Origin: DAOTTI01 sp034437795 | GTDB taxonomy: Bacteria > Chloroflexota > UBA11872 > UBA12225 | Direction of reading: 5' to 3' | DNA: 9,712 bases | NCBI GenBank assembly: GCA_034437795.1 | Contig: DAOTTI010000176.1 | Location: forward strand, 1 to 9,712 | Shown: one piece after another, positions 1 through 6,450 of the stretch | Layout: each line of letters opens with the position of its first letter | Position numbering within the stretch: the stretch's first letter is position 1 | The notes under the pieces: generated by a model | Seen by the model: the letters and a program-made list of their open reading frames with translations, nothing else | The model's database searches: none | Told to the model about the DNA's origin: nothing | Position numbers and translations under genes: made by a program

Positions 1-1
1 C

Positions 2-955
2 GTCGGCTTCGACTGCCCGCCCTGCCAGACCCTGCGCCCCGGCGCCACCTTCACCGCCCCCGTCTTCATCTCCCACTGGGACCGGCGGCCGCTGCGTCGC
101 CCGCGCCTGCGCTGGCAGGCGACGCTGATCGACCGCTTCGGTGAGTGTCGCGCCATCGCCGAAGGGAAGCAGGACGTGCAGCCGCGGAGGTATGGCGTGA
201 CCGACGCCGGACGGATCGAGGTGACGCTCCCGGCGGAGCGGGGCCTGGTCACGGTGGCCCTGTGGCTGGAAGACGGCCAGGGCCACGTTCGCGCGCGCAA
301 CTATGTGAACGTGGACGTCTGGCAGGATGGCTCGACCCCGGCGGTGGAGCGGACGCGCCACGGGTACGCCCTACGCTTCCGCCCGGGCGACTACGACGAC
401 TCCAGCTGGCCTGAGCCACGGGTGGGCCGCGAAGGGAGCAAGTTCGGCGCCACCGGCGCCGGCTGGGTGGAATACGTCGTGCCCCTGCCGGATGAACTCC
501 GCGACCGGCGCCGGACCGACGGGGTGAGAGGCCTGCGCCTGCTGTTCGAGGCGGGGGCGCGGACCGCCCGCAATCGCATCGGCTGGAAGGAGCCCCTGTA
601 CGTGCTGGGGACGGACTACCCGCAGACGGAGGAGCTCAAGCTGCCCACGGATCTGGTGGTCTCCGTCAACGGGGTGGTGATCGGGACGGTGCGCCTGCCG
701 GACGACCCGGCGGATGCGCGGGGCGTGCTCAGCGCGCACCTCAGCGAGAACTTTGAGGTGGCGTCCTATGGCTTCCTGACCACCCTCACGGCGGACGTCG
801 GCCTGGCGCGTCGCATCCTGGAGGCGTCCCAGGACGGGCAGCTCATCGTGCGCTTCGAGGTGCCCCGCACCGGGCGCCGGGGCGGGATCAACCTGTACGG
901 CGCGCGCATGGGAGCGTACCCCGTCGATCCGACCGTCTTCGTAGACATCGACTGA
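2..955 (+). CDS. Probable glycoside hydrolase (GH2-like), C-terminal part; 5' end outside window
   Basis: The frame is open from base 2 to the TGA at 953-955, giving 317 residues with no convincing start; the GTG at 176 is internal because similar coding sequence continues upstream of it. The first ~110 residues read as a beta-sandwich module: a segment on added ingredients of the type Gly-Ala-Thr-Phe-Thr-Ala-Pro-Val-Phe-Ile-Ser, then ARNYVNVDVW. This resembles the C-terminal sandwich domains of family GH2 beta-galactosidase/mannosidase-like enzymes. Residues ~115-317 look like a second, jelly-roll or carbohydrate-binding module, with many aromatic residues and short beta strands. No catalytic residues are in view, so the substrate cannot be named. 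The enzyme would hydrolyse a glycan, which fits the sugar-metabolism genes downstream. The GH2 assignment rests on recalled similarity of the C-terminal modules only; another multidomain carbohydrate-active enzyme is possible. Confidence 0.55.
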   Translation, partial: VGFDCPPCQTLRPGATFTAPVFISHWDRRPLRRPRLRWQATLIDRFGECRAIAEGKQDVQPRRYGVTDAGRIEVTLPAERGLVTVALWLEDGQGHVRARNYVNVDVWQDGSTPAVERTRHGYALRFRPGDYDDSSWPEPRVGREGSKFGATGAGWVEYVVPLPDELRDRRRTDGVRGLRLLFEAGARTARNRIGWKEPLYVLGTDYPQTEELKLPTDLVVSVNGVVIGTVRLPDDPADARGVLSAHLSENFEVASYGFLTTLTADVGLARRILEASQDGQLIVRFEVPRTGRRGGINLYGARMGAYPVDPTVFVDID

Positions 956-1034
956 CCACGACGTGGCCGGCTCAGCCTGCCGCGCAACCGCTTCGCGGCC
1001 TCCGCTCGCCCGGCGCCGCTCCGCCGGTTTGCGG

Positions 1035-1122
1035 CCAGAGCAGGAGCAGCCACGGGGCAGAGCAGGACCAGCCACCGAGCAGAGCACGACCAGTCACCGG
1101 GCAGCGAGAAATCAGCCACAGG
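1035..1122 (+). repeat. Four degenerate 22-nt tandem repeats upstream of the epimerase
   Basis: Four consecutive 22-nt units lie at 1035-1056, 1057-1078, 1079-1100 and 1101-1122. The core is GCAGAGCAGGACCAGCCACC with substitutions; the fourth copy is the most diverged. The array ends a few bases before the ribosome binding site of the epimerase, so it would sit in the 5' leader or promoter. The rest of the 956-1137 spacer is very GC-rich, with a possible imperfect stem between about 981-990 and 1023-1034 that could end transcription of the upstream gene. No terminator with a T-run and no confident promoter is visible. Confidence 0.7.
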
Positions 1123-1127
1123 AGCGC

Positions 1128-1133
1128 AGGGGG
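1128..1133 (+). promoter_or_regulatory. Ribosome binding site of the epimerase gene
   Basis: AGGGGG lies four bases before the ATG at 1138. It supports that start, which is also fixed by the N-terminal Rossmann motif beginning only seven residues into the protein. Confidence 0.65.
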
Positions 1134-1137
1134 ACGT

Positions 1138-3156
1138 ATGGCGAAGATCCTGATCACGGGCGGCGCGGGGTTCATCGGCAGTAACGCGGCCGACCGCTAT
1201 TTGGCCAGAGGCGACGAGGTCGTCGTTCTGGACAACCTCTCGCGAAAGGGCGTGGAGAAGAACCTGGCATGGCTCCGGCATCAGGGCGGCCGGCTCACCT
1301 TTCTCCAGACCGACATCCGTGACCATGCGGCGGTGTTGCGAGCGTTCGAGGACCATCGCGACACGGAGATCATCCTGCACCTGGCCGGCCAGGTGGCGGT
1401 CACCACCTCCATCGTCAATCCACGGGACGACTTCGAGAGTAACGCGCTCGGCACCTTCAACGTGCTGGAGGCGGCGCGGCGCTTGCCACGGTTGCGCGCC
1501 TTCCTGTTCTCATCGACGAACAAGGTGTATGGCGCCATGGAAGGCGTGGCCATCGTGGAGCGCGACGGGCGCTACGCCTACGCGGACCTCCCGATGGGGG
1601 TTCCGGAGACACAGCAGCTCGACTTCCACTCGCCCTACGGGTGCTGCTACTCGGCTGATACGGAGATCCTGACGCGCAAGGGGTGGAAGCGGTTCTACGA
1701 GCTGGATCGCGACGACGAGGTTCTGACGTACAACCTCGATCGAAGCGTGGCCGAGTTCCAGCGGCCGCTGGCCCGCTTTGCCTTTCCGTACAGGGGCAAG
1801 ATGTACGTGCAGCGAAACCGTCGCCTGGAGACGTGCGTCACGCCCAACCACAAGATGCTGGTGGCGTGGGACCGCACGCACGCGGAGCTGAAGAGGCCCC
1901 GCCTGGTGGAAGCGCAGCGAATTGCCGGCAAGCCAATGGCCTATCTCCTCGCCGCCGACGTGGATGGCGGGCTGGATAGCCCCACCTTTACCCTGCCTGC
2001 GGTGAAGGCGGGCAGGTACAAGCAGCACTTCCCTGCCCGTGCGATCCTGATGGGCGACTGGCTGCGCTTCCTGGGATGGTACCTCGCCCAGGGGCACTGC
2101 TACGAGAGCGCGAAGACGGGCAACTGCGCCATCACGCTGACGACACGCTCCCGATCTCGTGAAGTGGTGGACGCCATGCGGGCGATCGGTCTATCGCCGG
2201 TCGTCGATAGGCATCACGTCACCGCGACCTCGCGGCAGCTGTATGCGTATCTCCGTCCACTCGGCAAGAGCTACAAGAAGCACATTCCCCAGGCCATCAA
2301 GGATCTGAGCCGACCGTATCTCCGCATCTTGCTCGCGGCGCTCCTCGAGAGCGATGGAACTGAGCGCAGCACGAACGGGTGGCGCTACACCACGGTCTCA
2401 AAGCGCCTGGCCGACCATGTACAGGAGATCGCCCTGAAGTGCGGCATGGCGGCCTCGGTCAGCCTGGACCGCGAGGGCTGCTACAGGGTCTCCATCTCGA
2501 CCATCCGAACGGCCCAGTGCAATCTCCGTGAAGACCGAAGTGAGTGGGTCGACTACTCCGGGATGGTCTACTGCGTGGAGGTGCCAAACTCCGTCGTGAT
2601 GGTCCGCCAGAACGGACACGCGTACTTCTCGGGCAACTCCAAGGGCGCGGCCGACCAGTACACCATCGACTACGCGCGCATCTATGGTTTGCCGACGGTG
2701 ACCTTTCGCCAGTCGTGCATCTACGGGCCGCGCCAGATGGGCGTTGAGGATCAGGCCTGGATCGCCTGGTTCGCCATCGCGCTCGTCACCGGCCGGCCGA
2801 TCACCATCTACGGCGACGGCAAGCAGGTGCGCGACGTGCTGTACGTGGACGACCTGCTGGACGTCTATGACCGCGCCATCGAGCGGATCGACCGCGTGAA
2901 GGGCCAGGCGTTCAACATCGGCGGTGGCCCGCAGAATGTGCTGGGCATCGGGGAGACGGCCCGGTACATCGCGGACCGGCTCGGCCGACCGCTAAACCCA
3001 CGTTTCGAGGAGTGGCGGGCCGGCGACCAGCGGGTGTTCATCGCCGATATCCGCAAGGCGCAGCGTGCGCTGGGCTGGACGCCCACCGTGGGCGCCTGGG
3101 AGGGCGTGGACCGGCTCATTGCGTGGGTGCAGGCCAACACCGACCTCTTCCGCTAA
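1138..3156 (+). CDS. NAD-dependent nucleotide-sugar epimerase (CDP-paratose 2-epimerase-like), interrupted by an intein
   Basis: This is a 672-residue precursor; removing residues 170-500 leaves 341 residues, the usual length of extended short-chain dehydrogenases/epimerases. Residues 8-14 are the NAD-binding GxxGxxG motif (GGAGFIG). Residues 125-132 (SSTNKVYG) carry the catalytic Ser/Thr, and Tyr167 and Lys502 form the YxxxK pair once spliced (YGCSK, Lys171 of the mature protein). SSTNKVYG together with a joined PYGCSKGAADQY is typical of CDP-paratose/CDP-tyvelose 2-epimerases, which act in the cytoplasm on sugars for O-antigen or surface glycans. A GDP- or UDP-sugar epimerase or dehydratase remains possible. 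The C-terminal half contains YGDGKQVRDVLYVDD, a conserved substrate-domain stretch. The reading frame is intact across the insertion, so no frameshift or pseudogene is implied. It lies between a glycoside hydrolase and glgB, with tandem repeats on both sides. Confidence 0.85.
   Translation: MAKILITGGAGFIGSNAADRYLARGDEVVVLDNLSRKGVEKNLAWLRHQGGRLTFLQTDIRDHAAVLRAFEDHRDTEIILHLAGQVAVTTSIVNPRDDFESNALGTFNVLEAARRLPRLRAFLFSSTNKVYGAMEGVAIVERDGRYAYADLPMGVPETQQLDFHSPYGCCYSADTEILTRKGWKRFYELDRDDEVLTYNLDRSVAEFQRPLARFAFPYRGKMYVQRNRRLETCVTPNHKMLVAWDRTHAELKRPRLVEAQRIAGKPMAYLLAADVDGGLDSPTFTLPAVKAGRYKQHFPARAILMGDWLRFLGWYLAQGHCYESAKTGNCAITLTTRSRSREVVDAMRAIGLSPVVDRHHVTATSRQLYAYLRPLGKSYKKHIPQAIKDLSRPYLRILLAALLESDGTERSTNGWRYTTVSKRLADHVQEIALKCGMAASVSLDREGCYRVSISTIRTAQCNLREDRSEWVDYSGMVYCVEVPNSVVMVRQNGHAYFSGNSKGAADQYTIDYARIYGLPTVTFRQSCIYGPRQMGVEDQAWIAWFAIALVTGRPITIYGDGKQVRDVLYVDDLLDVYDRAIERIDRVKGQAFNIGGGPQNVLGIGETARYIADRLGRPLNPRFEEWRAGDQRVFIADIRKAQRALGWTPTVGAWEGVDRLIAWVQANTDLFR
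1645..2637 (+). mobile_element. Intein (331 aa) with LAGLIDADG/DOD homing endonuclease domain, inside the epimerase
   Basis: The intein starts at Cys170 (CYSADTEILTRKGWKRFYEL, block A) and ends at Asn500, with Ser501 as the +1 nucleophile. Block B is CVTPNHKMLV, with Thr235 and His238 of the TxxH motif. Endonuclease block C is FLGWYLAQGH (residues 311-320), block D is KSYKKHIP and block E is LLAALLESDGT (398-408). Block F is VYCVEVPN and block G ends SGN, so the penultimate residue is Gly rather than the common His. The boundaries are fixed by the host: only removal of 170-500 restores YGCSKGAADQY with correct YxxxK spacing; starting at Cys169 would give YxxK. The element excises itself at the protein level and spreads, or once spread, by cutting intein-less alleles. 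In block C, Gln318 replaces the expected Asp/Glu, so DNA cleavage may be lost. Sampled 60-nt blocks are 57-63% GC here against 63-68% in the flanking extein, a weak sign of separate origin. Confidence 0.93.
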
Positions 3157-3204
3157 TTGAGCCTTCTGCTAATTGAGCCTTCCGCTAATTGAGCCTTCTG
3201 CTAA
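3157..3204 (+). repeat. Three 16-bp tandem repeats at the epimerase-glgB junction
   Basis: TTGAGCCTTCTGCTAA occurs at 3157-3172 and 3189-3204, with a one-base variant (CCG for CTG) at 3173-3188. The end of the epimerase gene, cgctaa at 3151-3156, matches the last six bases of the variant unit, so the array probably arose by duplicating the stop region. Each unit starts with a possible TTG start and ends in TAA. Because 16 is not a multiple of three, each TTG is in a different frame; only the third (3189) is in frame with glgB. Confidence 0.9.
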
Positions 3205-3212
3205 TCGACGCG

Positions 3213-5360
3213 ATGGCCGGAGATCGGTCCCGAAGCTCGAGAGCCGAACGTCGGGGCGCGCCGGCGCGGCCGGTGCTCTCTGACTTCGACGTCTCCCTCC
3301 TGGCCGAGGGGACCTATCAGCGCCCGTGGGAGCGCTTCGGCGCGCACGTGATGGAGGTGGACGGCGTACGGGGCACGCTCTTCGTCGTCTGGGCGCCGAA
3401 TGCGGCGCAGGTCAGCGTGATCGGGTCGCACAACGGGTGGGACCCGGAGGCGGACCCGATGCTCCGCCGCGGCGAGGGCGGCATCTGGGAGCGCTTCATC
3501 CCCGGCGTGGGGCCCGGAACGCTCTACAAGTACCACATTGTCTCTCGCTACGGGGGCTACGTGGTGGACAAGGCGGACCCGTACGCCTTCGCCACGGAGC
3601 GCCCGCCCGGCACGGCGTCGCTGGTCTACGACCTGGCCGGCTACCAGTGGGCGGACCAGGACTGGCTGGCGACGCGCGCGGAACGCCAGCGCCACGACCG
3701 GCCCCTCACCATCTATGAGGTCCATGCCGGATCCTGGCGGCGCGTGCCGGAGGAGGGCAACCGGCCCCTCACCTACCGCGAGCTGGCGCATCAGCTTGCG
3801 CCATACGCCAAAGCGATGGGCTACACGCACCTCGAGCTGATGCCGGTCACCGAGTACTGGAAGGACGAATCCTGGGGCTACCAGGTGACCGGCTACTTCG
3901 CGCCGACGGCCCGCTACGGCACCCCCCACGACTTCATGTACTTCGTCGACTACTGCCACCGGCACGAGCTAGGCGTGCTCCTGGATTGGGTCCCCGCGCA
4001 CTTCGCCAAGGAGGAGCACGGGCTGGGGTTCTTCGACGGCACCCACCTCTACGAGCATCCGGACCCGCGGCTGGGCGAGCATCCCATCTGGACCACCTGG
4101 ATCTTCAACTACGGCCACCCGCAGGTGCGCAACTTCCTGCTGGCTAGCGCGCGCTTCTGGCTGGAGACCTATCACATCGACGGCTTCCGCGTGGATGCTG
4201 TGGCATCGATGGTCTGGCTGGACCATGGCCGGCCGGAGAGCCACTGGGGGACGAACCCCTACGGGGGGCGTGAGAACCTGGATGCGGTGGAGTTCCTCCG
4301 CCGGTTCAACGCCCTAGTGCATACGGAGCAGCCGGGGGTGATCACCACCGCCGAAGAGTCCACCACCTATCACTGGGTCACGACGCTTGATGAGGACGAG
4401 CGGGGACCGAGCGCGCCTCCCAACCCTCCGGACGGGCTGCCAGACGGGCCACCAGGGCGCTACAGCCTGGGCTTTGACTACAAGTGGAACATGGGCTGGA
4501 TGCACGACACGCTGGACTATTTCCAGTTGGACCCGATCTACCGCAGCGCCCACCACACCCTCCTGACCTTTCCCATCTGGTACGCCTTCAACGAGCGGTA
4601 CCTGCTGCCGCTCTCGCACGACGAGGTGGTGCACCTCAAGAAAGCGCTACTGACCAAGATGCCGGGCGACGACTGGCAGCGCTTCGCCAACCTGCGGGCC
4701 ATGCTGGCCTACCAGATCGCCCACCCCGGCAAGAAGCTGCTGTTCATGGGCGGCGAGTTCGGGCAGTGGGCAGAGTGGAGCGAGGCGCGCAGCCTGGACT
4801 GGCACCTGGTGGAATACGCCGGCGAAGGCGGACACCCCGCGCCGTCAACGGGGCGGTTCGGACCCTTTCCCAGGGGGGCGCTAGACGGCCCCGCCGCTGA
4901 GTCGTATGCCCTGGCGCGCCTGCACCGCGGGTTGCAGCGCTGTGTGGCGGACCTGAACCGGCTGTACGTGACGACGCCGGCCCTCCACGAGCTGGACTCG
5001 CGCCCGCGGGGGTTCGACTGGATCGACCACAGCAACGCCAAGGAGAGCGTCATCAGCTTTCTGCGCCGTGGGCGCCGCCCGGGCGACGTCGTGGTGGTGG
5101 TGTGCAACTTCACGCCGGTGGTCCGGCGCGACTACCCGGTGGGCGTGCCCATCCCTGGAGCGTGGCGTGAGGCACTGAACACCGACGCCGTGGCCTACGG
5201 CGGCAGCGGCGTCACCAACGGCCGGCTGTGGGCGGAGCCGGGCAGCGGCATGCTCGGGCAGGGGACGGTGCGGTGCGGCCAATCGCTCCGGCTCACGCTG
5301 CCGCCCCTGGGGGTCGTGTTCCTGCGCCCAGGGGAAGAGGGAGCAATGAGTAGCGAGTAG
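3213..5360 (+). CDS. glgB: 1,4-alpha-glucan (glycogen) branching enzyme
   Basis: The enzyme makes alpha-1,6 branch points in glycogen in the cytoplasm. From the ATG at 3213 it has 715 residues, normal for the family. After a short variable N-terminus comes a CBM48-type domain at ~50-145 (LFVVWAPNAAQVSVIGSHNG), then the GH13 barrel. Region I is DWVPAHF (Asp258-His263), region II GFRVDAV with nucleophile Asp328, region III AEEST with acid/base Glu381 and region IV LSHDEVVH with Asp470. HPGKKLLFMGGEFGQW is also typical of GlgB. A C-terminal beta domain follows at ~600-705. A proline-rich stretch at residues ~393-416 looks like an insertion relative to common GlgB sequences. The start is uncertain: TTG at 3189 (inside the 16-bp repeat), ATG at 3213 and GTG at 3273 are all in frame and none has a clear Shine-Dalgarno sequence. 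Translation may be coupled to the epimerase, which ends 56 bases upstream. Confidence 0.95.
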   Translation: MAGDRSRSSRAERRGAPARPVLSDFDVSLLAEGTYQRPWERFGAHVMEVDGVRGTLFVVWAPNAAQVSVIGSHNGWDPEADPMLRRGEGGIWERFIPGVGPGTLYKYHIVSRYGGYVVDKADPYAFATERPPGTASLVYDLAGYQWADQDWLATRAERQRHDRPLTIYEVHAGSWRRVPEEGNRPLTYRELAHQLAPYAKAMGYTHLELMPVTEYWKDESWGYQVTGYFAPTARYGTPHDFMYFVDYCHRHELGVLLDWVPAHFAKEEHGLGFFDGTHLYEHPDPRLGEHPIWTTWIFNYGHPQVRNFLLASARFWLETYHIDGFRVDAVASMVWLDHGRPESHWGTNPYGGRENLDAVEFLRRFNALVHTEQPGVITTAEESTTYHWVTTLDEDERGPSAPPNPPDGLPDGPPGRYSLGFDYKWNMGWMHDTLDYFQLDPIYRSAHHTLLTFPIWYAFNERYLLPLSHDEVVHLKKALLTKMPGDDWQRFANLRAMLAYQIAHPGKKLLFMGGEFGQWAEWSEARSLDWHLVEYAGEGGHPAPSTGRFGPFPRGALDGPAAESYALARLHRGLQRCVADLNRLYVTTPALHELDSRPRGFDWIDHSNAKESVISFLRRGRRPGDVVVVVCNFTPVVRRDYPVGVPIPGAWREALNTDAVAYGGSGVTNGRLWAEPGSGMLGQGTVRCGQSLRLTLPPLGVVFLRPGEEGAMSSE

Positions 5361-5375
5361 CGAGTGGCGAGTAGC
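5348..5375 (+). repeat. Heptanucleotide tandem repeat GAGTAGC across the glgB stop
   Basis: Four units lie in a row: GAGTAGC at 5348-5354 and 5355-5361, GAGTGGC at 5362-5368, GAGTAGC at 5369-5375. Degenerate GAGT-containing units continue to about 5390. The glgB stop TAG (5358-5360) is in the second unit and the last residues Ser-Ser-Glu are encoded by the repeat, so the extreme C-terminus is set by it. It resembles the short heptanucleotide repeats found between genes in some bacteria, such as the STRR repeats of cyanobacteria. Confidence 0.85.
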
Positions 5376-5420
5376 GAGTGAAGGGCGAGTACCGGGTCGC
5401 GAGGAAAGAGGGATGAGGGA

Positions 5421-5441
5421 GTGTCACAGCTGCTGTGACAC
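5421..5441. terminator. 21-bp near-perfect palindrome between convergent genes, possible bidirectional terminator or operator
   Basis: Arms GTGTCACAGC (5421-5430) and GCTGTGACAC (5432-5441) are exact reverse complements around one central T. As RNA it can form an 8-bp stem with a five-base loop. It overlaps the last codons and stop of the minus-strand regulator and lies 60 bases after glgB. On the minus strand it is followed by a pyrimidine-rich stretch but no run of T, so a classical intrinsic terminator is not certain. Such tight dyad symmetry could equally be a protein-binding site. Confidence 0.4.
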
Positions 5442-6128
5442 GAGGGGATCTTCGCGCGGCCAGAGCTGCGTCTCCTGGAGGTAGAGGAGCACCGCCTTGA
5501 CTCGCGGGTGGAGCGCCGAGCGGGGCCGGTTCACCCCCAGCTGCTGGTAGAGCAGGTTCACCTGGTTCTCCACCGACTTCTCTGTCAGGATGAGCTTCTC
5601 GGCGATGGCGGCGTTGGTGAATCCTTGCGCGATCAGGCCCAGGATCTCCCGCTGGCGAGGCGTCAGGCGGGAGACGATCCCTTCGGAACGGGGGCGCCGC
5701 CCCGCCACCAGCTGCGGGTCAAGCACGACAAAGCCGGCCGCCGCCCCTTCGATGGCACGGGTCAGCGCCCCGACGTCGCTCACCGACCGCTTCAGCAGGT
5801 AGGACCAGCCGGAGATGACCTCCTGCGGCAGGGAGGCAACGAACTCGGGCTCGCCGTGGCTGGAAAGCAGGACGATGCCGACGTCGGGATGGCGCTGGCG
5901 CAGGAGCAGGCCTACCTGGATCCCGTTCAGCGCCCCGCCCAGCTCGATGTCCAGGATGGCCACGTTCGGGCGAAGGGCCGGTACGGCCTCCAGCGCGGAC
6001 TCCCCGTCGGAGAAGGTCCCCACTACCTCTAGGCGCGGGTGTTCGGAAAGGACGATGCGGAGCAGGTCGCGGTACAGCGCCTCGTCCTCGACGAGGACCA
6101 CTCTGATCTTGTCGGGGTTGCTAGCCAT
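5424..6128 (-). CDS. Two-component response regulator, NarL/LuxR family
   Basis: This is a 234-residue cytoplasmic transcription regulator. The N-terminal receiver domain (residues ~8-130) has the acidic pocket Glu14-Asp15, the phospho-acceptor Asp60 (VAILDIEL), the switch Ser89 and the conserved Lys113 (YLLKR). The C-terminal LuxR-type helix-turn-helix spans ~155-199 (LTPRQREILGLIAQGFTN, then KSVENQVNLLYQQLGV). A tail with HPRVKAVLLYLQE follows, a form I associate with Chloroflexota regulators. The ATG at 6126-6128 suits the family because the receiver begins seven residues later; no strong ribosome binding site precedes it. There is no histidine kinase beside it in the window. It is convergent with glgB and divergent from the protease gene, so either the shared upstream region or distant genes could be targets. 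The regulon cannot be told from sequence. Confidence 0.92.
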   Translation of the reverse strand: MASNPDKIRVVLVEDEALYRDLLRIVLSEHPRLEVVGTFSDGESALEAVPALRPNVAILDIELGGALNGIQVGLLLRQRHPDVGIVLLSSHGEPEFVASLPQEVISGWSYLLKRSVSDVGALTRAIEGAAAGFVVLDPQLVAGRRPRSEGIVSRLTPRQREILGLIAQGFTNAAIAEKLILTEKSVENQVNLLYQQLGVNRPRSALHPRVKAVLLYLQETQLWPREDPLVSQQL

Positions 6129-6212
6129 GGGGCCGGGGTGGTAACGGGGACGGTCTACGCCAAGCCTATCTCAAGTCAGGGCCGGTCACTGCCGGGCCAT
6201 GCGAATGGTACT

Positions 6213-6242
6213 ACGCCCATCGCTCGCCGCGTGGATGGGCGT
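6213..6242. repeat. Inverted repeat with 9-bp perfect arms
   Basis: ACGCCCATC (6213-6221) and GATGGGCGT (6234-6242) are exact reverse complements separated by 12 bases. The element is about 85 bases upstream of the regulator start and 210 bases upstream of the protease start. It could be an operator for a dimeric regulator or an RNA stem. Confidence 0.6.
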
Positions 6243-6444
6243 GCGGTGCCGAGGGCGAGCGCCCCGCCCGTTGAAGGCAGCCGTTGTGTGTTGCTCCGCA
6301 CCTGCTCCACGCGGTCCGTCCAGGGCGCTAGCACCCTGACCGTTGGGGGGAAACTCCCGACCGACGCCCGGCCCGATTCAGGGGGCAGCCCTCTGTTCCT
6401 CGCCGGAAGCGGGGACTAGACTAGTCGCAAGCAGAGCGCAGATC

Positions 6445-6450
6445 GAGGTG
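6445..6450 (+). promoter_or_regulatory. Ribosome binding site of the protease gene
   Basis: GAGGTG lies three bases before the ATG at 6454 and matches the Shine-Dalgarno consensus. It supports that start, which is also followed directly by an export signal. Confidence 0.7.

Noticed and set aside
371..1087. Long minus-strand open frame opposite the glycoside hydrolase
   Set aside because: Its product is Arg/Ala/Gly-rich with no recognisable domain; it mirrors the real gene in a high-GC genome.
1035..1122. CRISPR array from the 22-nt repeats
   Set aside because: Units are directly adjacent with no unique spacers and diverge from each other; no cas genes are present.
1642..2637. Alternative intein start at Cys169 instead of Cys170
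   Set aside because: It would leave YGSK after splicing, with Tyr and Lys only three residues apart, breaking the YxxxK motif; starting at Cys170 restores YGCSK.
6176..6440. Specific sigma-70 promoter calls in the divergent region
   Set aside because: Only isolated partial matches such as TTGAGA or TAGACT occur, without a partner at proper spacing.
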